Below, one piece after another: positions 16,116 through 24,322 of a DNA stretch of 64,000 nucleotides. This DNA comes from Thermoleophilia bacterium (GTDB lineage: Bacteria > Actinomycetota > Thermoleophilia > UBA2241), in NCBI GenBank assembly GCA_041393415.1, contig JAWKKE010000001.1:248001-312000 (forward strand), given 5' to 3'. The position numbers were made by a program, and so were the translations under genes. Positions within the stretch are counted from its first letter, which is position 1. Each line of letters begins with the position of its first letter. The notes below the pieces were generated by a model. That model made no database searches and was not told the origin of the DNA. It saw nothing but the letters and a program-made list of their open reading frames with translations.

Positions 16116-16300
16116 GGCTCTTCCCCCTTCCGCCACATGAGCTTCATGAGCACGAAGCTGAACGGCGCGTACTTGAGCATCTTCTCGGCGTTCTTGCCGA
16201 ACAGCCAGCGTGCGGTGACCTCGTTGTACTCGGTCTCCGTCGGTGGCACGAGCCGCGCCTTCACCTCCTCCATCACGTGCTGGTCGAACGACGCGGCCAC
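16103..16300 (-). CDS. Small conserved-looking protein of unknown function at the head of a corrinoid operon
   Basis: 65 residues from GTG 16300, which is five bases after GGGAGG. The sequence has a helical, acidic N-terminal part (FDQHVMEEVKARL), a central ETEYNEVTARWLFGKNAEKM and a hydrophobic, aromatic C-terminus (YAPFSFVLMKLMWRKGEEPW). There is no cysteine or clear signal peptide. I do not recognise the family. Its excellent ribosome site, overlap with the corrinoid gene and position directly behind a promoter show that it is a real first gene of the three-gene operon 16300-14293. It could be a small accessory subunit of the methyltransferase or a corrinoid-maturation partner. Confidence 0.65.
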   Translation of the reverse strand: MAASFDQHVMEEVKARLVPPTETEYNEVTARWLFGKNAEKMLKYAPFSFVLMKLMWRKGEEPWAR

Positions 16301-16314
16301 GAGAACCTCCCTCG

Positions 16315-16394
16315 ACGAGTCGCGGCCGGGTGGCACTGCTGGCACCCGGCCATTCCTGACTCGTACATTAGGTAGACAGGCACGGAAGTGTCAA
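16315..16394 (-). promoter_or_regulatory. Promoter with overlapping extended inverted repeat, corrinoid/UroD operon
   Basis: On the minus strand TTGACA (16394-16389), 18 bases, TAATGT (16370-16365). Directly downstream lies a two-part inverted repeat: ACGAGTC/GACTCGT (16315-16321 and 16358-16364) enclosing GGCCGGGTG/CACCCGGCC (16324-16332 and 16343-16351). A repeat covering the start point fits a repressor operator; it could also form a hairpin ending the upstream tetR-fusion transcript. Confidence 0.55.
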
Positions 16395-16485
16395 GACCGG
16401 CCTATTGCAGACAAGAAGCGGACAGACGCGATCTGTTTCGCCATGTATTCTTCTACGCACGTACCGGTACGTGCCGCATTCCCAG

Positions 16486-17679
16486 CTACGCCGCTGGAGC
16501 TCCCAAACGCCGCGCCACGAACAGCCGCAGCAACTCCCAGAGACGCTCGGCGGTCATCCATTCGTAACCGAGCAGATACTGGAGCGAGTAGCCGTCAAGG
16601 ATCGCTGTGAGTTCCTCGAGGACTTCCTCGAGGGGGTCGCTCGTGTGTACCGTACCGCTCGCGACCCCCTCCTCCAGCAGCACCGCGATCTGCCGACGCC
16701 ACTCGCGACGCAGTGGCTCGAGAGCCGCGCGATATGCCGGCTCACGCATCGCGCGACCCCAGAGATCGTAACGAATGAGCGCCTCGGCACGGGCGAATCC
16801 CTGCGGCGGCATCGATGCTTCAAAGAAGCGCCAGAGCCGTTCGAGCGCAGGTTCAGGACCCGCTACGATCGCTGCGCGACGCTCGGTCTCCTGCTGGTTC
16901 TGCCACACGACGGCCTCGAGCAGCACGTCGTCTTTGGTAGCGAAGTGGTAGTGGATGATGGCCGTCGAGAGGCCCGCGGCGCGAGCGATGTCGCTGACGC
17001 GAACCGCCGCCATGCCCTTCTCGACAATGACGTCGCAGGTCGCGGCGAGAATGCGTTCGCGCGTCGCCGAACGGGGGCGGCCGCCGCTCGCACCGTCCGC
17101 ACGCGACGCAACTCTGGCGCTGCCGTTGACGTGCCCCGTGGCGGAAGACGATCCGCCCCCGGAGAGCCGCCGCGACGCTTCGTCCGCCATGGTACCGGCA
17201 GACGACGCCCAGTTCGGCCGGCCGGCACTGCATTCGGCCAGCACCTGCCGCAGGATGCGGACATCCTCGTTGCCGGCATCGCCGTAGGCGCCGGCGGTCG
17301 CCAGCGCCGCCTCGATCCGGGCACGCATGCGGCGCGCGGTGCCGTAGCCGACCCCGAGCTCGGCAGCGAGGCGGCGCGACGACGGCACCTCACCTTCCTC
17401 GCTCGCCGCGACGACCACGAGCACGGCGCGAAACCACTGTGCCAGCGACGTGCTCGAACCGGCAAAGAGCGTGCCGCTGGTCGGCGCGATCTGGTGCCCG
17501 CAGACGTCGCAACTGTACGACGGCCGGCTGCTGAGCCGATGAAACCGGCGCCGGCACCCGCACGACGGGCACTCGGCTGTAGCGCCGTCGGCACTGAACC
17601 GCAGGCGCCACAGCCAGGCGCGACAGGCTTCGTCGGTCCACGCGGCCACATCGGCCGGCAGCGTGTCCGGCGATGTCAT
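16486..17679 (-). CDS. TetR-family regulator fused to an IS1595-type transposase zinc-ribbon/HTH domain
   Basis: 397 residues, nearly twice a normal TetR protein. Residues about 35-125 resemble the N-terminus of IS1595-family transposases: a zinc ribbon CPSCG/CDVCG (C37, C40, C57, C60), the segment TSGTLFAGSSTSLAQWFRAV and a helix-turn-helix ELGVGYGTARRMRARIEAAL. No DDE nuclease domain follows. A low-complexity linker (about 130-205) leads to a complete TetR protein: HTH at about 207-253 (DIARAAGLSTAIIHYHFATK) and a BetI-like ligand domain to the end. The ATG overlaps the upstream His-rich gene (ATGA). This looks like capture of a transposase DNA-binding module by a regulator. It probably controls the corrinoid operons on either side; the ligand is unknown. 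Confidence 0.85.
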   Translation of the reverse strand: MTSPDTLPADVAAWTDEACRAWLWRLRFSADGATAECPSCGCRRRFHRLSSRPSYSCDVCGHQIAPTSGTLFAGSSTSLAQWFRAVLVVVAASEEGEVPSSRRLAAELGVGYGTARRMRARIEAALATAGAYGDAGNEDVRILRQVLAECSAGRPNWASSAGTMADEASRRLSGGGSSSATGHVNGSARVASRADGASGGRPRSATRERILAATCDVIVEKGMAAVRVSDIARAAGLSTAIIHYHFATKDDVLLEAVVWQNQQETERRAAIVAGPEPALERLWRFFEASMPPQGFARAEALIRYDLWGRAMREPAYRAALEPLRREWRRQIAVLLEEGVASGTVHTSDPLEEVLEELTAILDGYSLQYLLGYEWMTAERLWELLRLFVARRLGAPAA

Positions 17680-18188
17680 TCCGGCGCTTCGGGCGAGGAG
17701 ATTCGCGCCCGCAACTCGGCGAGCGCGTCCAGCGTCTCGGACTCGACGACGTCGACGGCCACACCGTACACGATCGCGTTAACCGTGAGCTGAGCCGTGA
17801 CGCCGCCGGGCCACGCTCCCCTCAACGCCACGCCCCCCTTGAAACTCGTGACGTTGAAGGCGAAGCCGCCGCGCCCGGCGGCCGCGCCCGGCCCGGCGTA
17901 AAGCGCGCCGGAGGCCGGCGGCACGAACGCGCCCTTCACGTGACCGATGAGCCGGCAACCGTGCCGCTCGAGTCCGGCAACCAACGCCCGCACGAACGCG
18001 CTCAACGCCTCACCCAGCGCGTCGTCCGTCAGACCGGCGGCCACGCCGATGTCGGTACGTAAGGCGTAGACGGTCGGCTGCGGACCGTCCTCATGCCGAT
18101 GAGCGTGCCCATGTTCACACTCGTCCTCGCCGCCCACGTGCCTGGCGTGATCGTGCGGGCGTGCGCCGTGGCGCTCGCCGGCGCTCAT
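17676..18188 (-). CDS. Uncharacterised protein with His-rich N-terminus, partner of CobW-type GTPase
   Basis: 170 residues. The first 35 contain a metal-binding-looking cluster (HDHARH, CEHGHAHRHEDG). The rest is an alpha/beta-like domain with LTDDALGEALSAFVRAL, GHVKGAFV and FNVTSFKGGVALRG. No family is recognised. Its ATG overlaps the stop of the CobW-type gene, and that GTPase lacks the usual C-terminal domain and His-rich loop, so this protein may supply the missing metal-handling part as a separate subunit. A role in cobalt, zinc or corrinoid supply to the surrounding methyltransferases is plausible but inferred. Confidence 0.7.
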   Translation of the reverse strand: MSAGERHGARPHDHARHVGGEDECEHGHAHRHEDGPQPTVYALRTDIGVAAGLTDDALGEALSAFVRALVAGLERHGCRLIGHVKGAFVPPASGALYAGPGAAAGRGGFAFNVTSFKGGVALRGAWPGGVTAQLTVNAIVYGVAVDVVESETLDALAELRARISSPEAPE

Positions 18189-18772
18189 CGCAGACGCGCC
18201 AGGACCGGCATAAGACTAACGGAGTCGAGCAGCGAGACGGCCTCAACCGGCACACCCGGAGCGAGCTCCCCCACCGTGGCGAGGATGCGCGTCAGGTCCA
18301 CTTCCGGCACCAGATCGCTCTTGGTGACGGCGATGACGTCGGCTTGCGCCATTTGACCTTCGAGCATTGGACCGACAACCTCGGTCAGCACCTCGTAGCG
18401 CTCGGCGTCGATGAGCGTCACCGTCACAACGCCGTCCACCGCGGACGCGTAGCGACGCACCGTCTCGCTGAGATCGCCAGGCTGGGCAATGCCGCTGGGT
18501 TCCAGAAGCACGTAGTCCGGGTTGTGATCACGGGCGAGCGTGGCGAGCGCGTCGACCACGCCGACAGCGAGCGTGCAGCAGATGCACCCGCCGAACAGCT
18601 CGCGCACCTCCAGCCCTTGCTCGGCGATGTAGTCGCCGTCGATGCCGATCTCGCCGATCTCGTTCTCGATGACAGCAACGGTGCTTCCGCCGGCGACCAA
18701 GTCACGCGCGATCTCGAGGAGCAACGTTGTCTTACCCGAGCCGAGAAAGCCGGCGAGAACGATGAGCTTCAT
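18185..18772 (-). CDS. CobW/COG0523-family metal-chaperone GTPase, short form
   Basis: 195 residues. Walker A GFLGSGKTT at about 8-16, the metal-binding CxCC motif GGCICC at about 61-66, EPSGIAQPG and the guanine-specificity motif TKSD. COG0523 proteins couple GTP hydrolysis to delivery of zinc, cobalt or other metals. Typical members have about 320-400 residues with a C-terminal CobW_C domain; that domain is absent here. The gene starts seven bases after the cupin regulator stop and overlaps the His-rich gene. Its position within an operon of corrinoid and zinc-dependent UroD-type methyltransferases suggests metal supply to them. Confidence 0.85.
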   Translation of the reverse strand: MKLIVLAGFLGSGKTTLLLEIARDLVAGGSTVAVIENEIGEIGIDGDYIAEQGLEVRELFGGCICCTLAVGVVDALATLARDHNPDYVLLEPSGIAQPGDLSETVRRYASAVDGVVTVTLIDAERYEVLTEVVGPMLEGQMAQADVIAVTKSDLVPEVDLTRILATVGELAPGVPVEAVSLLDSVSLMPVLARLR

Positions 18773-18779
18773 CGCCGGC

Positions 18780-19382
18780 TCAGAAGACCGCCGGCACGTT
18801 GACGAAGAGGACGACCGCCCGTCGCGTGCTCGAAGGGTTGACGAATGTGTGCGGCAAGCGTGGCGAGTACGTGAGCGAATCGCCGGCGTGCAGGCGATGA
18901 GTCACATCGCCGAAGGCGATCTCGACGCTCCCCTTGAGAACGCAGCAGAAGCCGACCTCGGCGTCGATGGCGTACAGCTGATCGCTGGGGCTACCAAGCG
19001 GCTCGAGGTATGTCTCGAAGACCTCGAACCGGCGTTCGCTCGGCGGCGAGAGGAGGTAGTCCTCGACACCTGAGCCGCCGAGGTAAAGGCGCTCTCGCTC
19101 GTGCCTGCGCACGATCGGCGAGGCGGCCGGCGCCGGTGTGGCACGTTGGATGAGCGTCGCGATGTCGATACCCAAGACGGCACACAACCCGAGAAGCGAG
19201 GCGATGGAGACCGAGCTCTCACCACGCTCGAGCTGAGACAGAAACCCTTTCGTGAGGCCGGCCGAGCTGGCCACCTGCTGCAGAGTCAACTGGCGCTGAC
19301 GGCGTTCGGCGCGCAACTGCGCGCCGATACTGGCGAGAAACTCGCGTGTGAACTCGCCGTCGTTGTCTGGCCTACCCGCCAC
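18780..19382 (-). CDS. XRE-family regulator with C-terminal cupin domain
   Basis: 200 residues. N-terminal HTH (about 17-70; LTLQQVASSAGLTKGFLSQLERG) is followed by a cupin (about 120-198) with CCVLKGSVEIAFGD, RLHAGDSLTYSPRLPHTFVN. Such HTH-cupin proteins sense small molecules or metabolites and often repress amine or amino-acid catabolic genes. It lies 53 bases after a corrinoid gene and eight bases before the CobW-type gene, all on the same strand, so it may be autoregulated with the whole 21158-16486 transcript. Confidence 0.9.
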   Translation of the reverse strand: MAGRPDNDGEFTREFLASIGAQLRAERRQRQLTLQQVASSAGLTKGFLSQLERGESSVSIASLLGLCAVLGIDIATLIQRATPAPAASPIVRRHERERLYLGGSGVEDYLLSPPSERRFEVFETYLEPLGSPSDQLYAIDAEVGFCCVLKGSVEIAFGDVTHRLHAGDSLTYSPRLPHTFVNPSSTRRAVVLFVNVPAVF

Positions 19383-19435
19383 CGCGCCAGTGTACTGCAG
19401 AGGCCAAGCGGCTGTCGCACCGCCGCCAGTACACC

Positions 19436-20065
19436 TCAGCCGAGAAGCTCGTCGGCGACGCGCACCGCCTCGATGGCGTCGCCGGCGTAGAGATCGGCGC
19501 CGTAGGCGGCGACAAGCTCGGCCGTGACGGGCGCCCCGCCGATGAGCACCTTGGCGCCCGGGCTCTTGGCGCGCACGTCTTCGACCACGCGCTTCAGCGC
19601 CGGCAAGGTGCTCGTGATCATGGCGCTCGCGCCGACGATCTGAGCACCGGTGCGCGCCTGCTCCTCGGCGAAACGGGCGATCGGCACGTCGATACCGATG
19701 TCGATCACCTCGTAGCCGTTCGTCTCGAGCGTGAGCGCGACGATGTTCTTGCCGATGTCGTGGATGTCGCCCTCGACCGTCCCCAGCACCACAGTGCCCT
19801 TGGTCTGCATAGCCTCGCCGAGGTGTGGCTTCACCAGTTCGACCGCCGCCTTGAACGCCTCGGCCGAAATCAGCAACTCGGGCAAGTAGTAGTCGCCGTC
19901 CTCGAACAACTGACCGACCTTGGCCATGCCCGGGGTCAGTCCTTCCTGAATGATCGCGACAGGCGCCACGCCGTCGGCCAGCGCCTGCGCCGTAAGCTCC
20001 GCGACGCGCGCCTCGTCAAGTTCGACAAGACTCTCACTGAGAGCCCGCAGGATCTCTTCGCTCAC
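19436..20065 (-). CDS. Methyltransferase corrinoid protein
   Basis: 209 residues from GTG 20065, preceded by AAAGGCGGG; the longer open frame reads back into the upstream gene and is rejected. Cap domain with LTPGMAKVGQLFEDGDYYLPELLISAEAF, B12-binding half with GDIHDIGKN and GGAPVT. It is the closest of the window's carriers to the textbook MtbC/MttC pattern. It follows the UroD-type gene at 20100-21158 by 34 bases, its probable partner. Confidence 0.93.
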   Translation of the reverse strand: MSEEILRALSESLVELDEARVAELTAQALADGVAPVAIIQEGLTPGMAKVGQLFEDGDYYLPELLISAEAFKAAVELVKPHLGEAMQTKGTVVLGTVEGDIHDIGKNIVALTLETNGYEVIDIGIDVPIARFAEEQARTGAQIVGASAMITSTLPALKRVVEDVRAKSPGAKVLIGGAPVTAELVAAYGADLYAGDAIEAVRVADELLG

Positions 20066-20099
20066 CGCAAACCCGCCTTTCTGGGCCACGCCCGGGATC

Positions 20100-21158
20100 T
20101 CAGTAGGTACCGTACTTCTTGGCCGCGTCGACCAACGCCTTGGCGTTGATGATGGGCCCGTGGGACGGGTACTCGCAGGTCGGACCGAGGATGAAGCCGC
20201 CACCGCCGGCCAGGTTCTCGATCATCTCCTTGCTGTGCTGCATGACCTCGTCGTAGCCCATCTTGGCGAGGTCCGGCGGCCACCACTCACCGAAGAGGAC
20301 GGCCCGCGAGCCGTACTTCTGCTTGTAGTCGGCCCACGTCGCGCACGACTTGGGCAGCGCGGCGCACTGGTACACGTCCACGCCGCCGATCTCGTCGAAC
20401 GCCGCATCGATGTACGGGACGGCGTCGCAGTTGTGAATGACGAGCGTCGCGCCCGTGGCTTTTATGGCGGCGTTCATGCGCTTCAGGCAGTCGCCCTGAA
20501 GTTTCATCCAGAGCTTCTCGCTCATGATCGAACGGTTACCGTAGTCGTGGCAGTTGACAACGAGGCTCACACCGCGCTTCACCATGGCCCGGGCGTAGTC
20601 GATGACGACGTCGGTCGCCACTTCGAGGCCGTACTTGACCGCCTCGGGATGGCGGATGCAGTCCATGAGCAGCGGCTCCATGCCGCGCAGGAGGCCGAGG
20701 ACGACCAACGGCTCGGCCACGATGCAGGCCACCGGCACCGTCTCCCCGCGAGTGGTGTGGAGGATGTCGGCGACCTCGATCGTCATGCGAATGCGCTCGG
20801 CCTTCTCGACGTCGTACCGCTCCAGCTTGAAGTAGTCGTCGGGAGTCTTGATCAGCAGGTTGTCTTTGTCCGAGTAGGCGGGCTGGTCTTCCTGGAAGAT
20901 CATCTTCTGCCCGAAGCCCGCCGCCTCGACCATCATGTCGAAGTACGCCATGATGCGATCGTCGCCGATGAGGTCCTGCCAAGCGAGCATGCACGATGCC
21001 ATGAGCTTCGAGCTCTGCATCATCTCGCCGTAGCTCACGCCGAGCATGTGACGAGTAATGCCGTGGCCGGCCGTGAACACCGGCACGCGATCCGGCACCT
21101 CGCCGTTCAGCACCGCGTCGATGCGCTCGCGCGACGTCATCTCGCCTGCGTTGCTCAT
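20100..21158 (-). CDS. UroD-type (MtaA/MtbA-like) methyltransferase
   Basis: 352 residues from ATG 21158, preceded by GGGAGGGCGGG. Superfamily features are RIDAVLNGEVPDRVPVF near the start, the zinc-site pattern HNC (HNCDAVPYID, about residue 242) and a later cysteine in GPTCEYP, with GGGGFILG just before it and KYGTY at the end. This His-x-Cys...Cys arrangement is that of MtaA/MtbA, which move methyl groups between a corrinoid protein and a thiol or folate. It may therefore be the general second methyltransferase for one or more of the local systems. The corrinoid gene follows directly. Confidence 0.87.
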   Translation of the reverse strand: MSNAGEMTSRERIDAVLNGEVPDRVPVFTAGHGITRHMLGVSYGEMMQSSKLMASCMLAWQDLIGDDRIMAYFDMMVEAAGFGQKMIFQEDQPAYSDKDNLLIKTPDDYFKLERYDVEKAERIRMTIEVADILHTTRGETVPVACIVAEPLVVLGLLRGMEPLLMDCIRHPEAVKYGLEVATDVVIDYARAMVKRGVSLVVNCHDYGNRSIMSEKLWMKLQGDCLKRMNAAIKATGATLVIHNCDAVPYIDAAFDEIGGVDVYQCAALPKSCATWADYKQKYGSRAVLFGEWWPPDLAKMGYDEVMQHSKEMIENLAGGGGFILGPTCEYPSHGPIINAKALVDAAKKYGTY

Positions 21159-21187
21159 CCCGCCCTCCCTTACCTGAGTTCGACCGG

Positions 21188-21217
21188 ACCATACCACCGT
21201 CTGTCTCCACTTGACAA
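21188..21217. promoter_or_regulatory. Overlapping divergent promoters between the UroD-type and aminotransferase operons
   Basis: Minus strand: TTGTCA (21217-21212), 18 bases, TATGGT (21193-21188), for the UroD-type operon. Plus strand: TTGACA at 21211-21216 with only a weak -10 (GATCAT, 21235-21240) for the aminotransferase/lut operon. The -35 elements overlap, so the two operons could be coordinated. Confidence 0.45.
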
Positions 21218-21294
21218 CGGCCGTCCCGCGCGGGGATCATCGCGCACGGAATGGCCTCGTCGTGTGGCCACAGAAGACGAAGGGAGCCGCCGCC

Positions 21295-22437
21295 ATGGCC
21301 AGCAAGGACGTTACCAGCTCGTTCCGGGCCGCCGCTCGCGGCATCGACTTCGAGTGGCCGACCGTGAATCTGCTCGAAGCCTGCCGCTCGCACGGCCTGA
21401 AGATCGAGGACGTCGCCTACCTCGCCGCCAACGAGAATCCCTACGGCGCCTCGCCGAAGGCGATGGCGGCGGCGGCCGAACGACTCGTCAAGGCCGCCGT
21501 CTATCCGTCGCCGTCGCTCATCTACGACGAACTGCACAACGAGTACGCGGATGTGCGCGGTGCCCTCGCCCGGTACTGCGACGTGCCCGAGCAGATGATC
21601 ATGCCGGGTCCGGGGTCAGAGACGGTGCTGCGCTACGTCACCCAGGCATTCGTCGACCCCGGCGACGAGGTGATCTGCGCCCCCGAGAGCTACAGCGGTC
21701 ACCCGTGGGCGACACAGATTATGGGCGGCACCGTCAAGTTCGTGCCCTGCGTCGACTACCGCTTCGACATCGACGCCTTCATCGCCGCCACCAGCGAGCG
21801 CACCAAGATGATCTGGCTGTGCAGCCCCAACAACCCCACCAGCACGATCATCACCGACGCCGAGCTCAAGCGTCTGATCGAGAACGTGCCGCCGACCACG
21901 GTCGTCGTCTGCGATCAGGCCTATCAGGAGCTCGTCGACGACCCCGAGTGGGGCGACGGCACCAAGTACTTGCTGGCCGGCCATCGCAACGTCGTCGTGT
22001 TGCGTACGCTGTCGAAGGCGTTCGGATTGGCCGGCATGCGCTTCGGCTACGCCGTCGCCGACCCGGAGGTCTGCCGCGTCATCGACCACATTCGCGAGCC
22101 CTACTACGTAAGCGGCCCGGCTTGCGCCGCCGCGCTGGCGGCGCTCGAGGACATCGAGTGGCGCGACGAGGTCGTCGCGAAGCTCATCGCCGCGCGCCGC
22201 TCCGTCGGCGCGGCCCTCACCGAGCTCGGCTGCGACGTCGTACCCAGCCAGTGCAACTTCCTGCTCGTCGACACGCACCGCGACGCCGGCGACATGTACG
22301 AGCGCCTCCTGCGACGCGGCATCGTCGTGCGCCCGGGCAGTCTCTGGGGCTACCATACGCACATTCGCGTCTCCATGGGGACAGAGGCGGAGAACCGGCG
22401 CTTCGTCGACGCCATGACCGCCGAACTGGCAGACTAA
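21295..22437 (+). CDS. HisC-like PLP aminotransferase (fold type I)
   Basis: 380 residues from ATG 21295 with AGGGAG upstream. Features of class I/II aminotransferases of the histidinol-phosphate branch: NENPYGASPKA, SPNNPTSTIIT (substrate/PLP contact), CDQAYQELVDD and the lysine site LSKAFGLAGMRFGY that forms the Schiff base. It is followed after 26 bases by a second, paralogous aminotransferase and then by lutABC. It is not in a his biosynthetic cluster, so a catabolic transamination of histidine or another amino acid is more likely than HisC function. Downstream oxidation of a 2-hydroxy acid by LutABC would fit a keto/hydroxy-acid route. Confidence 0.88.
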   Translation: MASKDVTSSFRAAARGIDFEWPTVNLLEACRSHGLKIEDVAYLAANENPYGASPKAMAAAAERLVKAAVYPSPSLIYDELHNEYADVRGALARYCDVPEQMIMPGPGSETVLRYVTQAFVDPGDEVICAPESYSGHPWATQIMGGTVKFVPCVDYRFDIDAFIAATSERTKMIWLCSPNNPTSTIITDAELKRLIENVPPTTVVVCDQAYQELVDDPEWGDGTKYLLAGHRNVVVLRTLSKAFGLAGMRFGYAVADPEVCRVIDHIREPYYVSGPACAAALAALEDIEWRDEVVAKLIAARRSVGAALTELGCDVVPSQCNFLLVDTHRDAGDMYERLLRRGIVVRPGSLWGYHTHIRVSMGTEAENRRFVDAMTAELAD

Positions 22438-22463
22438 CGTCACACATTCACGGGAGGGCGAGC

Positions 22464-23594
22464 GTGAATCAGCGCAGGGCTCAGGGTCAACGGCACGAAG
22501 ACGCGTTTCGCACGAGCATCGCCGGCATCCGCGACTACGAGCCCGGCGCCGACGCCGAACAGGTCGCGCGGGCGACGGGCATCGCCGTCGACGAGATCGT
22601 CAAACTGGCCTCGAACGAGAACGACTATCCCGTCTCGACAAAGGTCCTGGCCGCGATCGAGGGTCAGTTTCCGCTCCTGCACAGCTACCCGTGGGAGGAC
22701 TACAACCGCCTGCGGTCGGCGGTCGCCGAGGCGAACGACGTGCCGCCGAGCCAGATCGTGCTCAGCTCGGGCTCGGCACAACTCGTCCTCAACCTGCCCT
22801 TGCTCTACACCGACCCCGGCGACGAAGTGATCCTGGCGCCCGAGTCCTACGCGCTCTACGAGGCGGCATGCCAGGTGATGGACGCGCGGCGAGTTTGGGT
22901 GCCGCTCAAGGATTTCCGTTTCGACATCCCCGCGATCATCGCCGCACTCACCCCGCGCACCAAGATCGTCTGGCTCTGCAGTCCCAACAACCCCACCGGC
23001 ACGATCGTCACGCGTGCCGAACTGCAGAGTCTGCTCGACGCGGCGCCCGCCACGACCGCCGTAGTCGTCGATCAAGCGTACTGCGAGTTCGTCGACGACC
23101 CCGAGTACGCAGATCCGCTCGCGTTCCTGCGCGCCGGCTACCGCAATGTGATCGCCCTGCGCAGCTTCTCCAAGTCCTACGCGCTCGCCGGCATACGTCT
23201 GGGCTACGCGGTCGCTGATCCGGTCGTCTGCCAGATGCTCGACCGCATCAGCGAGCCCTTCTTCGTGAGCCGCACCGCCTGCGCCGCCGGTCTCGCCGCT
23301 CTGGACGACGACGAGTGGCTGGCCAGCAGCACGACCTCGGTACACGAAGGCCGCGAGACGCTCACACGCGAGCTCGCGGCCTTGGGCTGTGACGTCATAC
23401 CCAGCCAGGGCAACTTCGTGCTCGTCGATACGCACCGCGACTGTCGCGAGCTGTTTCAGGCCATGTTGCAGAAGGGTGTGATCGTGCGTCCGGCGGACGG
23501 TTGGGGCTACCCGACGCACATTCGCGTCACCGTCGGACTGCCGGAGCAGAACCAGCGATTCTTGGTGGCGCTGCGCGAGCTCTTGACGCCATGA
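22464..23594 (+). CDS. HisC-like PLP aminotransferase (second paralogue)
   Basis: 376 residues from GTG 22464, behind GGGAGGGCGAGC. Same motif series as the gene before it (LASNENDYP, SPNNPTGTIVT, VDQAYCEFVDD, FSKSYALAGIRLGY). An extremely long upstream open frame exists in the same phase but passes antisense through other genes and is not coding. Its last bases overlap the lutA start (ATGA). Two tandem paralogues suggest either a heteromer or two substrates. Confidence 0.88.
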   Translation: MNQRRAQGQRHEDAFRTSIAGIRDYEPGADAEQVARATGIAVDEIVKLASNENDYPVSTKVLAAIEGQFPLLHSYPWEDYNRLRSAVAEANDVPPSQIVLSSGSAQLVLNLPLLYTDPGDEVILAPESYALYEAACQVMDARRVWVPLKDFRFDIPAIIAALTPRTKIVWLCSPNNPTGTIVTRAELQSLLDAAPATTAVVVDQAYCEFVDDPEYADPLAFLRAGYRNVIALRSFSKSYALAGIRLGYAVADPVVCQMLDRISEPFFVSRTACAAGLAALDDDEWLASSTTSVHEGRETLTRELAALGCDVIPSQGNFVLVDTHRDCRELFQAMLQKGVIVRPADGWGYPTHIRVTVGLPEQNQRFLVALRELLTP

Positions 23595-24322
23595 GTCCGT
23601 GCGCCTCACTCATGGTCACGTGCCTGGGTGACGCGCTGTACCCCCGCGTCGGCGTCGCGGCGGTACGAGTGCTCGAGAATCTCGGCGTGCGACTCGACTT
23701 CCCGGCCGGCCAGACGTGCTGCGGCCAGCCGGCCTTCAACAGCGGCTATCGCGACGATGCGCGGCGCTCGGCGCGCGCCTTCCTGCGCGCCTTCCGCGAC
23801 AGCGAGCACGTGGTCTCCATCTCGGGCTCGTGCGCGGCGATGGTGCGCGAGCACTACCCGCGCCTGTTCGCCGGCGAGCCTGAGGAGGCGGAGGCATGCG
23901 CTCTGGCGACGCGCACCTACGAGTTCTCGCAATTCCTCGTCGACGTTCTCGGGGTCGAGTGCTTGCCGGTGCGCGGCCAAGGATCGGCCACGCTGCATCA
24001 CTCGTGCCACACACGGCGGCTGCTCGGCATCGTGGAGCAGCCGGAGAAGCTCCTCGGCATGATCGACGGCCTCACGTACGTGCCGCTCCCCCGCAGCCAG
24101 GACTGCTGCGGCTTCGGCGGCACGTTCGCGGTCAAGATGCCGGCGATCTCCACCGCCATGGTCGACGAGAAGGTCGACAACGTGCTCGCCAGCGGTGCCG
24201 ACGTGCTCAGCGGCCTCGACATGAGCTGCCTCATGAACATCGAGGGGCGCCTGCGGCGGCGCGGCGCCGACATCAAGGTGAAGCATCTGGCCGAGTTGCT
24301 CGCCGAGGGATGGCAGCGATGA
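23591..24322 (+). CDS. lutA: LutA-like (Fe-S)-binding subunit of the L-lactate utilisation complex
   Basis: 243 residues, a CCG-domain (DUF162-associated) protein. Two cysteine-rich motifs typical of heterodisulfide-reductase-like subunits are present: TCCGQPAFNSGY near 40 and the later DCCGFGGTFAVK near 178, with SCHTRRLLG between. LutABC oxidises L-lactate to pyruvate and feeds electrons to the respiratory chain. ATGA overlaps link it to the aminotransferase before it and to lutB after it. In this context the substrate may be another 2-hydroxy acid, such as one formed from a transaminated amino acid. Confidence 0.92.
   Translation: MSPCASLMVTCLGDALYPRVGVAAVRVLENLGVRLDFPAGQTCCGQPAFNSGYRDDARRSARAFLRAFRDSEHVVSISGSCAAMVREHYPRLFAGEPEEAEACALATRTYEFSQFLVDVLGVECLPVRGQGSATLHHSCHTRRLLGIVEQPEKLLGMIDGLTYVPLPRSQDCCGFGGTFAVKMPAISTAMVDEKVDNVLASGADVLSGLDMSCLMNIEGRLRRRGADIKVKHLAELLAEGWQR

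Noticed and set aside
19950..22463. Long upstream extension of the second aminotransferase frame
   Set aside because: It runs antisense through a corrinoid gene and a UroD-type gene and out of frame through the first aminotransferase; only the part from 22464 is coding.
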